DNA of 64,000 nt from contig BQOK01000001.1 in assembly GCA_022835495.1 (NCBI GenBank), positions 2,914,001 through 2,978,000 on the forward strand, given 5' to 3'. The translations under genes and the position numbers were made by a program. The notes beneath the pieces were generated by a model. The model saw only the letters and a program-made list of their open reading frames with translations. It ran no database searches and was not told the origin of the DNA. The stretch is from Oscillospiraceae bacterium. Its GTDB lineage: Bacteria; Bacillota; Clostridia; Oscillospirales; Ruminococcaceae. Within the stretch, counting starts at the first letter, position 1; the number at the start of each line of letters is the position of its first letter. Shown here one piece after another: positions 26,633 to 36,539 of the stretch.

Positions 26633-28834
26633 TCATCGCCCCTGCTTTTGATAGACCCCCGGCGTGGTATTCTCGTATTTTTTAAAGATCCGGATAAAGT
26701 GGATATCGCTGGTAAAGCCCACCCTCTCGGCGATCTCCCGGATGGTCAGATCCTGGGTTTCCAGCAGCTTCTTGGCGCCGTCGATGCGCAGCCGGTTCAT
26801 GTACTCCACCACGCCGATGCCGTACTCCTCCTTGAACACCTTGGATACATACGTGGTACTCACCTTTACCTGGTCCGAAATATAGTAAAGGCCCAGATAA
26901 GAATGGGCGTAGTTCGTCTCGATGATCTTTTTGATCTTTTGGGCCAGCTTGTCCTTTTGGCGTGTGGCATACTGGCTGCCCAGCTGTTCCAGCCGGGTCA
27001 GCGCCCCCTGCAGGCAGGCGGGCAGCTCCTGGGTGTCGGTACATTCTTTAATAGCTTCCAGCTGCCCCGCAGTAAGGCCCGCGTGCCTGCGGGCGTCCTC
27101 CGCCTCCAGGCACTGCAGCACCGCGTTCACCACGGTGTAGCGGCGGCTCATGCGCACATAGGGGTCGGCCGTGGCCGTCACGTATTTTTCAAACAGCTCC
27201 GGCAGCATTTCGCCCGCGCCCGCATACTCCTGCAAACGCAGGGCCTTCTGCCAGCGCTCCAGAATAATCGCGCCCTCCAGCCCCTGCCCGCCGGCCCGTT
27301 CCTCCGCTGCGCCGCCGGGCCGCCCCCGCAGCCGGATCACCGTCTGCTCATAGATCGAGGCAAGCTGAGCGCTGGTCAAAAACTCCTCGCTCTGCCGCCA
27401 GGGCGGCTCGGCCCCGCACTCGGCCCGGAAGATCTCCCACAGCCTGCCGGCCCGGCTCCGGCCCGCGGTCTCGTAGTTCAGCAGGAACACCGCGTTCCCC
27501 CCCAGCAGCGTGGGGATCACCTCCACGCTGCTGCATTCCCGCTCCATCACCTGCCCCGCGCGGAACAGCCAGTGCAGAAGGCGGCTCTCCTCCTTTTCAA
27601 AGCCCACGTCCACCACCAAAAAGGTAAAATACACATAGTCCAGCGTGATACCGCTGGCCTTGAACAGGCTTTCAATGATGGCCGGGTCGGTCAGCCTCCG
27701 GCCCAGGATGTCGGCCAAAACGCTTTTTTTCAGCGACCAGAGCATCTTTTCATTCAGCCGGGCCGCGTTTTCATTTTCCCGGATCAGCTCGTTTACCCGC
27801 TGCTCAAACTCGTAGTAATCCATCTGCGCGCCGCCGGGGCCCTGCCCCAACTGGCGCACCGCCTTTTCAATGGGGGCATGGTGCCTCCAGCTCAAAAAGA
27901 TCGAGAACGCGGCCCCCAGCACCGTGCAAAGCACCACCCCGGCCAAAAGCAGCCGCTGCACCTGGGTGATCGGCCCCAAAAGGGCGGTCAGGTCGCTGGC
28001 CACCACATAATACAGCGAGCCGTAGCCCGAGGGTGCGCGCCATCCCATGCAGGTCCCGCTTTGGAATTGCCGGGCACTCTCCCCCGCCGTTTCCAAAAGG
28101 GGCAGCAGTTCTTCTGCAAAATGCTGCCCCTCCCCCTGGCCCACCTGATACAGCTGGTTGTCCGCACTGAACGCCGCCACCGTGGTCCCCTTGTCCCGCG
28201 GGCGCGCCATCTCCAAAAGGCGGGCGAACTCCTGGCCATCCACCCGGATCAGCAGCACCGAAGCATACCCGGTGTCAGCCCCCAGCGGCATCTGCTGGCG
28301 CAGATATAACTTCGGCGCGCCGGCGCCGTCCTCCTGAAAAAAGAACCCGGTCTGCGCAGCCTCCAGCACCTCGCCCCGCCAGCGTTCATACCCCGCGCCG
28401 GATAACTCGTTGCTCAAAAGATAGTAGCTCTTTGAAACATAGCTGCCCTTGGTGCCCACCACATAATCCTGCCGCGGGTAATACAGGTACACGTCCTCCA
28501 CAAAGGCATTCGCCATTTTAATGTTGTACAGCAGCCCGGAAAAGCTGTAGGTGGCAGGGCTCACAAAATCCGCCTTGCCCGCGGCGGTCTGCAGCGCCAT
28601 ATTCTGGTTGTTGAGCATCAGCTCCACCGCCGTTTGCTCCAGGGTGAGCAGGTAGCGGTCCAGGCTGCGCTGCACCGAGGCGATGGTCTGCCCATACTCC
28701 TCGATCTTGTCCCGCTTCATCATCTCCACTGCCTTTAAGCTCACCAGGAACAGCGCAACAAAAATCACAAAAAAGCCCGCCGTGAGCGAGAGCACCCAAT
28801 GCCTGCCCAGCCTGGACAATCGAAACATGCGCAT
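26633..28834 (-). CDS. Membrane-bound AraC-family regulator with extracytoplasmic sensor
   Basis: About 733 residues. A first membrane helix (about 12-33), a roughly 250-residue external Cache-like domain and a second helix (LLLAGVVLCTVLGAAFSIFL) lead to a cytoplasmic linker and a C-terminal AraC pair of helix-turn-helix motifs (SDQVKVSTTYVSKVFKEEYG; IREIAERVGFTSDIHFIRIFK). This is the YesN/AraC one-component type that controls glycan-use operons in Firmicutes and senses sugar outside the cell. The start MRMFRL follows GAGAGGAGG. It lies directly upstream of the importer operon on the same strand. Confidence 0.9.
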   Translation of the reverse strand: MRMFRLSRLGRHWVLSLTAGFFVIFVALFLVSLKAVEMMKRDKIEEYGQTIASVQRSLDRYLLTLEQTAVELMLNNQNMALQTAAGKADFVSPATYSFSGLLYNIKMANAFVEDVYLYYPRQDYVVGTKGSYVSKSYYLLSNELSGAGYERWRGEVLEAAQTGFFFQEDGAGAPKLYLRQQMPLGADTGYASVLLIRVDGQEFARLLEMARPRDKGTTVAAFSADNQLYQVGQGEGQHFAEELLPLLETAGESARQFQSGTCMGWRAPSGYGSLYYVVASDLTALLGPITQVQRLLLAGVVLCTVLGAAFSIFLSWRHHAPIEKAVRQLGQGPGGAQMDYYEFEQRVNELIRENENAARLNEKMLWSLKKSVLADILGRRLTDPAIIESLFKASGITLDYVYFTFLVVDVGFEKEESRLLHWLFRAGQVMERECSSVEVIPTLLGGNAVFLLNYETAGRSRAGRLWEIFRAECGAEPPWRQSEEFLTSAQLASIYEQTVIRLRGRPGGAAEERAGGQGLEGAIILERWQKALRLQEYAGAGEMLPELFEKYVTATADPYVRMSRRYTVVNAVLQCLEAEDARRHAGLTAGQLEAIKECTDTQELPACLQGALTRLEQLGSQYATRQKDKLAQKIKKIIETNYAHSYLGLYYISDQVKVSTTYVSKVFKEEYGIGVVEYMNRLRIDGAKKLLETQDLTIREIAERVGFTSDIHFIRIFKKYENTTPGVYQKQGR

Positions 28835-29015
28835 CCCGTCCCCCCTCCTCTCGCCGGCGGCAGCTCCCGCCGCCAAAGCGGGCCGCAGGCTTCCGCGTTT
28901 TCTCTATTATATAATTCCGCCGGCCATTTGAAAACAGCAAATTTCCGCCGCTGGTTCGAATTCCACTAAATGGCAATCAAGGGCAAAAAAGCAGCCGGAC
29001 TGTATTTCCCTCTTC

Positions 29016-29303
29016 TCATACTTTTTCTCCTTCCAGTGGGGAGAAAAACACTTCTGCCATGATTCGTGCTCCTATACAAAAACCATCAACAAAGTTCTGC
29101 TCTAATTCAAGTGGCAGCAGGTCAAGATGAGAATCTATCAGTTTTTTGAATTCGTCCTGAAACTCGTCTGGAAGTTTTTCCAGAAAAGCAGAATAAGATC
29201 TGAAAGCTTCATCCAGATTCTTTTTATAGTGCTCTACGGTAGGTCTGAATTGTAAATAAGGATACAGTTCCCCTTGATAGATTTGTTCCAAAACTTTTTT
29301 CAT
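29016..29303 (-). CDS. Small conserved protein (DUF6809-like)
   Basis: 95 residues, highly charged and predicted all-helical (LEQIYQGELYPYLQFRP opening). It resembles the DUF6809 proteins often found beside small XRE regulators in gut Clostridia. Function unknown. An AGGGGG site precedes the ATG. Divergent from the XRE gene at 29411 across a 107-bp AT-rich gap; the shared layout suggests regulation by that protein. Confidence 0.7.
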   Translation of the reverse strand: MKKVLEQIYQGELYPYLQFRPTVEHYKKNLDEAFRSYSAFLEKLPDEFQDEFKKLIDSHLDLLPLELEQNFVDGFCIGARIMAEVFFSPLEGEKV

Positions 29304-29410
29304 TTTATAACCCCCTACGATTGTTTCTATCTAGTGACAAGTTTAGCATGAATTTTCATTATAATCAATACAAAAGTTGCTAGTTAGTCACATTTTGGAG
29401 GAATCATTTT

Positions 29411-29641
29411 ATGCAATGGATTTTACAGGATATTCCGTTGGGCCGGAATATACAGACCCAACGAATCGCGAAGGGGATGACCCAAACGGAAGTGGTGGAA
29501 CAGCTGCAACTGATGGGCAGCAGTATGTCGCGAAGCACCTTGGCCAATATAGAGGTGGGCCGAAGGAACATTAAAGCCAGCGATTTAAAAGCCTTAAAAA
29601 TCTTGTTCGGCGCAGAGTATGATGAATTTTTTCTGGATTAA
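29411..29641 (+). CDS. Small XRE-family regulator
   Basis: 76 residues consisting almost only of a helix-turn-helix: GRNIQTQRIAKGMTQTEVVEQL with MSRSTLANIEVGRRNI as recognition part. TTTGGAGGAATC precedes the ATG. It could bind the gap between itself and the divergent DUF6809-like gene. Base composition is lower in GC than the flanking housekeeping genes, suggesting a transferred two-gene cassette. Confidence 0.85.
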   Translation: MQWILQDIPLGRNIQTQRIAKGMTQTEVVEQLQLMGSSMSRSTLANIEVGRRNIKASDLKALKILFGAEYDEFFLD

Positions 29642-29675
29642 GAAGCAATCTGTTTTCTTTGGTCCCGAAGCTGTC

Positions 29676-29725
29676 ACAAAAACAGCCGCCCGGCTTCCCA
29701 TAAGGGGCCGGGCGGCTGTTTTTGT
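29676..29725. terminator. Bidirectional terminator after thrS and XRE genes
   Basis: Nineteen-base arms (29676-29694 and 29707-29725) start with ACAAAAACAGCCGCC and end in TTTTTGT. It serves both convergent genes. Confidence 0.88.
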
Positions 29726-29738
29726 TTTGTTCTCTGCT

Positions 29739-31640
29739 TTACCGCTCGCGGCTGGCGATCTCTTTTTGAATGCTCTCCAGGAACGCGGCCACCGTCATCA
29801 CGCCGCCCTTTTCCTCCTTGCGGGCGCGCACCGAAACCGTGCCCTCTTCCACTTCCTTGTCGCCCACCACCAGCATATAGGGGATCTTTTTCATCTGGGC
29901 CTCGCGGATTTTGTAGCCCATCTTTTCGCTGCGCAGGTCGCTCTCCACCCGAATGCCCGCATCGTCCAGCTGCTTTTGCAGCGCTTTTGCGTAATCGTGG
30001 GCCCGCTCGGTAATGGGGATCACCATCACCTGCACCGGGGCCAGCCAGGTGGGAAACGCGCCGGCAAAGTGCTCGATCAAAATGCCGATAAACCGCTCAA
30101 TGCTGCCGAACACCACCCGGTGGATCATCACCGGCCGGTGTTTTTGGCCGTCCTCGCCGGTGTATTCCAGTTCAAAGCGCTCGGGCATCTGCATGTCCAG
30201 CTGAATGGTACCGCACTGCCAGGTACGGCCGATGGCGTCCACCAGGTGGAAGTCCAGTTTGGGGCCGTAAAAGGCGCCGTCGCCCTCGTTGATGGTGTAG
30301 CTGCGGCCCAGCTCCTCAATGGCGGCGCGCAGCGCGTCGGTGGCGCGCTCCCAGTCGGCCAGCTCGCCGATATGGTCCTCCGGCATGGTGGAAAGCTCAA
30401 TGTGATACTCAAACCCGAACAGGCTGTACACCTGGTCGATCAGCTGCACCACGCCCTTGATCTCGTCCTTGATCTGCTCCTGGGTCATAAAGATGTGCGC
30501 GTCGTCCTGGGTAAAGCAGCGCACCCGCATCAGGCCGTGCAGCGCGCCCGACAATTCGTGCCGGTGCACCAGGCCCAGCTCGCCCATGCGCAAAGGCAGA
30601 TCCCGGTAGGAATGGGGCTGGGTTTTGTACACCAGCATGCCGCCCGGGCAGTTCATGGGCTTCACCGCAAAATCCGTTTCGTCGATCACGGTGGTGTACA
30701 TGTTGTTTTTATAGTGGTCCCAATGGCCGCTGCGCAGCCACAGATCCTGGTTCAGCATAACGGGGGTGCTGATCTCCTGGTAGCCGGCCTTGTGGTGGAT
30801 TTCGCGCCAGTAGTCGATCAGCGTGTTCTTCAGGATCATGCCCTTGGGCAGAAAGAACGGAAAGCCCGGCCCCTCGTCCAGCATGGCGAACAGCTCCAGC
30901 TCCTTGCCCAGGCGCCGGTGATCCCGCTTTTGGGCCTCCTCCAGCAGGGCCAGGTATTCGTCCAGCAGGCTCGCCTTGGGGAACGCGATGCCGTACAGCC
31001 GGTCCAGGCTGTCCCGGGCCGCGTCCGCACGCCAGTAGGCCGCGGCCACCTTCAACAGCTTCACCGCCTTCAGCGCGCCGGTGCTCATCAGGTGGGGGCC
31101 GGCGCACAGGTCGGTAAAATCCCCCTGCTGGTACACGCTCAAGTCCCAGCCCTTCGCGGCATACTCCTCCAGCAACTCCAGCTTGTAATCCTGCCCGGCG
31201 AACAGGCGCCGCCCTTCCTCTGCCGTGATCCTGCGCTTTTCCACCGGCAGGTCGGCCTTCACGATCTTTTTCATCTCGGCCTCAATGGCCTCAAAGTCGG
31301 CGGTGGACAGCGGCCGCCCGGCCTTGATGTCGTAATACCAGCCGTTTTCCAGCGCGGGGCCGATGCCGAATTTCGCCTCCGGGAACAAATGCTGCACCGC
31401 CTGCGCCATCACGTGGGCCGCGGTGTGCCAGAAGGCGTGCTTGCCCTCCGGGTCGTCAAAGGTCAAAATCTCCAGCGCACAATCCTTTTCCAGGGGGGTG
31501 CGCAGATCGCAGGCCTCGCCGTCGATGCGGGCCGCGCAGGCGCTCTTATACAGCCCCATGCCGATGCTCTTCGCCACCTCGGCGGCAGTCACGCCCGCCT
31601 CAAACTCCTTGCTGTTTCCCTTTAAGTCTACCTTGATCAT
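29739..31640 (-). CDS. thrS: Threonyl-tRNA synthetase
   Basis: 633 residues, standard length. It has an N-terminal TGS domain (1-60), the second additional/editing domain with HTAAH (72-76), the class II catalytic core with MNCPGGM (zinc Cys) and RMGELGLVHRHE, and the C-terminal anticodon-binding domain (PTWLAPVQVMVIPI). It charges tRNA-Thr with threonine in the cytoplasm. The gene has a T-box leader, so expression rises when uncharged tRNA-Thr accumulates. Confidence 0.97.
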   Translation of the reverse strand: MIKVDLKGNSKEFEAGVTAAEVAKSIGMGLYKSACAARIDGEACDLRTPLEKDCALEILTFDDPEGKHAFWHTAAHVMAQAVQHLFPEAKFGIGPALENGWYYDIKAGRPLSTADFEAIEAEMKKIVKADLPVEKRRITAEEGRRLFAGQDYKLELLEEYAAKGWDLSVYQQGDFTDLCAGPHLMSTGALKAVKLLKVAAAYWRADAARDSLDRLYGIAFPKASLLDEYLALLEEAQKRDHRRLGKELELFAMLDEGPGFPFFLPKGMILKNTLIDYWREIHHKAGYQEISTPVMLNQDLWLRSGHWDHYKNNMYTTVIDETDFAVKPMNCPGGMLVYKTQPHSYRDLPLRMGELGLVHRHELSGALHGLMRVRCFTQDDAHIFMTQEQIKDEIKGVVQLIDQVYSLFGFEYHIELSTMPEDHIGELADWERATDALRAAIEELGRSYTINEGDGAFYGPKLDFHLVDAIGRTWQCGTIQLDMQMPERFELEYTGEDGQKHRPVMIHRVVFGSIERFIGILIEHFAGAFPTWLAPVQVMVIPITERAHDYAKALQKQLDDAGIRVESDLRSEKMGYKIREAQMKKIPYMLVVGDKEVEEGTVSVRARKEEKGGVMTVAAFLESIQKEIASRER

Positions 31641-31659
31641 CCTTCAAAACCTCCAAACG

Positions 31660-31936
31660 AAAAATGCCCCACCCCGTAAAAACATTCACGGGGTGAAGCA
31701 CAAACACGCTCCACGGTTCCACCCGAATTGCGCGCCTCATACAAAAAGCGCGCCGCTTCGCTTTGGGCTGTAACGGGCCCGGCCCGGCAGGGGTTCGCCC
31801 CCGCGCTCCGCGGTGGTAGGCATTGGGAGGCACTGCGCCGGGCCGCTCTCAGCGCGCTTTTAAAAAGCGGCGGCCCTCTCTTGTGCGTTCTGCCCGCCCG
31901 CCCGTGTCCGCATCGGCACTTTGCGGGATGAGTTTG
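31660..31936 (-). promoter_or_regulatory. T-box leader of thrS
   Basis: On the minus strand the conserved T-box core GGGTGGAACCGTGG lies at 31711-31724. It is followed by the terminator stem CACCCCGT/ACGGGGTG (31688-31695 with 31670-31677) and a T-run at 31660-31664. The GC-rich stem I region upstream contains ACC triplets (about 31813-31818) that could be the threonine specifier; I could not fix which by eye. Confidence 0.9.
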
Positions 31937-31941
31937 GAATT

Positions 31942-31970
31942 ATCATATACCCCTTTCCGCGTTCTGTCAA
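31942..31970 (-). promoter_or_regulatory. Promoter of the thrS T-box transcript
   Basis: On the minus strand TTGACA (31965-31970) and TATGAT (31942-31947) are 17 bp apart, immediately before the T-box leader. Confidence 0.85.
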
Positions 31971-32201
31971 TATTTCTTGACAATTTGTAAACTCTTTATT
32001 AAAATATAAAATAAGTATATTAGATGATTTGCCCATGGGCAGGTCCCGCTTTTGTGGAATGTGCGCCCGGCGCACAATTTATATAGAGTTTCGCATCAAA
32101 ACCCCGACATTTTATATAAATATAGCCTTGCCCTTTTTTAGGTACAGGCGGCCCGAACGGCAGTCATCTCAGATACCACTTTATTTGAGGAGTTGAAACA
32201 A

Positions 32202-33758
<1,557 letters not shown>

Positions 33759-33773
33759 GCGATCCATCTCAAA

Positions 33774-33805
33774 CAGGGGGCGCAGCCGCACGGCTGCGCC
33801 CCCTG
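33774..33805 (+). terminator. Terminator-like hairpin after rny
   Basis: CAGGGGGCGCAGCCG pairs with CGGCTGCGCCCCCTG around a 2-3 nt loop. The tail is C/T-rich rather than a clean T-run. Confidence 0.65.
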
Positions 33806-33968
33806 CCTGTTCCAAAGCCCCCTTCCGCCGTGCCGAGTCGGGGTATTTTGGCCGCAGCGGCAAAATCTTTCCTTCTTTTCCTTGTAATTCTTTCCCAAAT
33901 ATAGTATTCTAAAAAAAGGCGTTTTGCGGTAGTGCCGCAAAGCGCCTTTGGGCTTGGAGGCCACCAAC

Positions 33969-34607
33969 ATGGAAAAACGCATGCTGAAGCTCTATTCCAA
34001 AAGCGGCACAGTACCCCTGAAAGTGGTAAAAGGGCACTTTGCCACCAACCACAGCCACATCAACTATTACATCGACATTACCACCCTCAAAACCCGCCTC
34101 AGCGAGGCCGAGAGCGCAGCCAAGGAACTGGTGAACCACTATCTCTCCAGCGCGGTGGTAGACACGATCGTCTGCCTCGACGGCACCGAGGTCATCGGCA
34201 CCTGCCTGGCCAGCGAGCTGACCCACAGCGGCTTCATGTCCCTGAACAGCCACCGCACCATCTATGTGGTCACGCCGGAGTATAATTCCAACAGCCAGCT
34301 GCTTTTCCGCGACAACATCCAGCCCATGATCGAGGGCAAGCATGTACTGATCCTCATGGCCTCGGTAACCACCGGCAAGACCATCAGCAAGAGCATCGAG
34401 TGCGTGCAGTATTACGGCGGCACCGTCGAGGGCCTGGCGGCAGTGTACAGCAACATCAAAACCGCCGGCGGCCTGCCTGTGCACTCGGTCTTCACGCCCG
34501 ACGACCTGCCCGACTATGCCAGCTACGACGTGCACGAATGCCCCTACTGCAAGGCGGGGCAGCGCATCGAGGCACTGGTGAACAGCTTCGGTTATTCCAA
34601 GCTGTAA
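33969..34607 (+). CDS. Phosphoribosyltransferase-type protein (orotate PRTase-like)
   Basis: 212 residues. A type I PRTase fold is suggested by a strand followed by the PRPP loop-like VLILMASVTTGKTISKSIE, and by the alternating alpha/beta pattern. The usual acidic pair before the loop is replaced by MA, so substrate and activity are unsure. A C-terminal CPYC motif may bind metal. Orotate or xanthine PRTase relatives serve nucleotide salvage; a regulatory PRTase such as PurR/PyrR is an alternative. The ATG at 33969 follows TTGGAGG by 8 nt. Confidence 0.7.
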   Translation: MEKRMLKLYSKSGTVPLKVVKGHFATNHSHINYYIDITTLKTRLSEAESAAKELVNHYLSSAVVDTIVCLDGTEVIGTCLASELTHSGFMSLNSHRTIYVVTPEYNSNSQLLFRDNIQPMIEGKHVLILMASVTTGKTISKSIECVQYYGGTVEGLAAVYSNIKTAGGLPVHSVFTPDDLPDYASYDVHECPYCKAGQRIEALVNSFGYSKL

Positions 34608-34728
34608 CGGGTCCTGGCCCGGCTTCTGCGCGGCGGCGCATCTTCTTCGGGGTGCGCCGCCCATTTTATATCGTTCTTCTTTTTCCTTTTCCGTCAAAAA
34701 GAAACCCCGCGCAAGGTCTGTTTTTCTC

Positions 34729-34757
34729 TTGACACACCGCGCAGGATATGATAATAT
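34729..34757 (+). promoter_or_regulatory. Promoter of the tRNA-Ser pair
   Basis: TTGACA (34729-34734) and TAATAT (34752-34757) have a 17-bp spacer, about 40 bp before the first tRNA-Ser. Confidence 0.7.
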
Positions 34758-34798
34758 TATTAACGCACTCTGGCACCGCGGGGCGGAGCGCCCACCGT

Positions 34799-34885
34799 GG
34801 AGAGGTGTCCGAGTGGTTTAAGGAGCCGGTCTTGAAAACCGGTGACCCGCAAGGGCCGTGGGTTCGAATCCCACCCTCTCCGCCA
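34799..34885 (+). tRNA. tRNA-Ser (UGA)
   Basis: 87 nt with encoded CCA and a long variable arm. Acceptor GGAGAGG pairs with CCTCTCC. The anticodon loop CTTGAAA gives TGA. Confidence 0.96.
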
Positions 34886-34921
34886 TTTTACAATCAAATA
34901 GTTTTTTACACACTTTGCTCT

Positions 34922-35012
34922 GGAGAAGTACTCAAGAGGTCGAAGAGGCGCCCCTGCTAAGGGCGTAGGTCGGGAAACCGGCGCGAGGGTTCAAATCCCT
35001 CCTTCTCCGCCA
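34922..35012 (+). tRNA. tRNA-Ser (GCU)
   Basis: 91 nt with encoded CCA and a long variable arm. Acceptor GGAGAAG pairs with CTTCTCC. The anticodon loop CTGCTAA gives GCT. It lies 36 bp after tRNA-Ser(UGA) and borders the phage tail region, a usual place for phage integration, but I found no second copy of its 3' end in the window. Confidence 0.96.
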
Positions 35013-35014
35013 GG

Positions 35015-35053
35015 GAAGCTCTGAAAACAATCCGTTTTCAGAGCTTCTTTTTT
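35015..35053 (+). terminator. Terminator of the tRNA-Ser transcript
   Basis: GAAGCTCTGAAAAC (35015-35028) and GTTTTCAGAGCTTC (35034-35047) are followed by TTTTTTA. Confidence 0.9.
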
Positions 35054-35101
35054 ATCCTTCAAACCCCCGCTTCCCTCCTCTGCCGCAGGCTTTTCGCAAA
35101 A

Positions 35102-35146
35102 CAAAAAGCCCCGGGCTGCTGGTTTCCCAGCCTGCCCGGGGCTTTG
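35102..35146 (-). terminator. Terminator of the phage lysis module
   Basis: CAAAGCCCCGGG-type arms with an inner CTG/CAG stem end in CTTTTTG on the minus strand, just after the holin gene. Confidence 0.8.
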
Positions 35147-35150
35147 TCGG

Positions 35151-35417
35151 TTATTGATGCAGTTGCTTTGCGATCTGATCCGCGCCGGTGGCGGCCAGCC
35201 CGCTCACAATGCCCACCGCCAGCGCGGTGATCGCATCGCCCGCCGGGAACTCCGGCATAATATACATGCCCGCCACGCCCAGCAGGCCGCCAGCCAGCCC
35301 GCACAGGGTCGGCAGCCACTTGTTGGCGAGCGGCGTCTGCTTGATGCACAGCGCCAGCAGGTAGCAGATCACTGTGATCCCGGCCACACCGGTGATGCCC
35401 ATGATGTTGATCTCCAT
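35151..35417 (-). CDS. Phage holin
   Basis: 88 residues with two hydrophobic helices (about 7-26 and 34-75, the second broken by a PEFPAGD turn) and a short charged C-terminus. This is the size and shape of siphophage holins that form membrane lesions and release the endolysin. It follows the GH25 endolysin gene on the same strand, the usual lysis cassette order. Last gene of the tail-lysis module. Confidence 0.85.
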   Translation of the reverse strand: MEINIMGITGVAGITVICYLLALCIKQTPLANKWLPTLCGLAGGLLGVAGMYIMPEFPAGDAITALAVGIVSGLAATGADQIAKQLHQ

Positions 35418-35499
35418 CGTTTTAATCCTCCCCTGATCGGCAGGGCCCTCAGCCCTGTGATGTAACGTTTCACTTGCTTTGTTCCGTATTCCAGGCCTC

Positions 35500-36525
35500 T
35501 TATCCGCCTAAAGCCGCGCGCACGCCCTCAATCCTTGCCCACGCCGCGTCCCGCTCGGCCTGCGCCTTGGCCAGCTCCGCCCGCAGCGCCGCCAGCCCGG
35601 CAGCGTGGCCGCAGGCGGGCTTGTCCACTACGCGGCACCGGTCGTCCAGCAGGGCCACATACACCACGGCGCCCTCGTGCTCAATCTGCACCATGCCGTA
35701 GCCGTCCACCAGCCGGTCCGCCAGCGCCAGCGCCGGGTAGGTCCCGTCCGGCAGCCGCGCGGTGCCGCCCTTGCCGTCCGGCACCGTGGCGTTGATACTC
35801 GGCGCCGAAAAATACTCGCACTTGTCGCCGCCGTACACCTCCAGTAGCGCGTCCGTCAGCGGCGCAAAGGCCAGGCCCGTGCCCGGGGTGTAGCTCTCCC
35901 GCACAATCCGCGGGATGTCGCAATACATGCGGTTCAGATCGCAGCGCCCGGGGATGCCAGGCACCCGTCCGCTGCTGCTGTACTGCCAGATCGCCGCATT
36001 GTCCACGCCGATCTTGCCGGTGTAGTTGGCGATCCAAAGGCCCTCGTACTGTTCCAGGTCGTGCAGGTTGATGTAGCTGTCGCAAAACGATTCGTAGCTG
36101 TAGTACATGGGCAGATACCCGCCCGCGGCAATGGTGCGCAAAAAGGCGTTGCAGATGGCCGTGTTGCGCGGGCGGCCGTAGGCGGCATACTTGCTGCCAT
36201 GCTCATAGTCCAGCACCACCGGCATGGTCAGGGTGTACTCTGCCGCCAGCTCCAGCACCTTGGCCGCCGCCAAGCGTGCGTGGTCCTCGCTGTCCAGGTA
36301 GCTGTATAAGTAGGTCCCTACCTCGAGCCCCGCTGCAGCAGCGCCGCGCAGGTTGCGGTCAAAATACGGGTCCAGCACGATGGTTCCGTCGCCGTTGGCG
36401 TAGCCCAGGCGCACCAGTGCAAAGGTGTAACCCGCAGTCTTCACCTGCGGCCAGTCAATGGAGCCCTGGTATTTGCTCACGTCGATGCCCTCCACCGACT
36501 GGTCAATGGGATATTTTAATGACAT
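35500..36525 (-). CDS. GH25 endolysin (lysozyme)
   Basis: 341 residues. GIDVSKYQGSIDW at residues 13-25 is the GH25 signature with catalytic Asp 15, and VVLDYEHG supplies the second acidic pair. The enzyme cuts the MurNAc-GlcNAc bond of peptidoglycan. The C-terminal 150 residues hold a putative wall-binding segment and an Ala/Glu-rich coiled coil. The ATG at 36525 follows GGAGGG; a start at 36543 is less likely. No signal peptide, so it needs the adjacent holin. Confidence 0.92.
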   Translation of the reverse strand: MSLKYPIDQSVEGIDVSKYQGSIDWPQVKTAGYTFALVRLGYANGDGTIVLDPYFDRNLRGAAAAGLEVGTYLYSYLDSEDHARLAAAKVLELAAEYTLTMPVVLDYEHGSKYAAYGRPRNTAICNAFLRTIAAGGYLPMYYSYESFCDSYINLHDLEQYEGLWIANYTGKIGVDNAAIWQYSSSGRVPGIPGRCDLNRMYCDIPRIVRESYTPGTGLAFAPLTDALLEVYGGDKCEYFSAPSINATVPDGKGGTARLPDGTYPALALADRLVDGYGMVQIEHEGAVVYVALLDDRCRVVDKPACGHAAGLAALRAELAKAQAERDAAWARIEGVRAALGG

Positions 36526-36539
36526 GTTTTTGCCCTCCA

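Noticed and set aside
34922-35012. tRNA-Ser(GCU) 3' end as the attachment site of the phage module
   Set aside because: I could not find a second copy of the tRNA 3' sequence in the window, and no integrase gene adjoins it.
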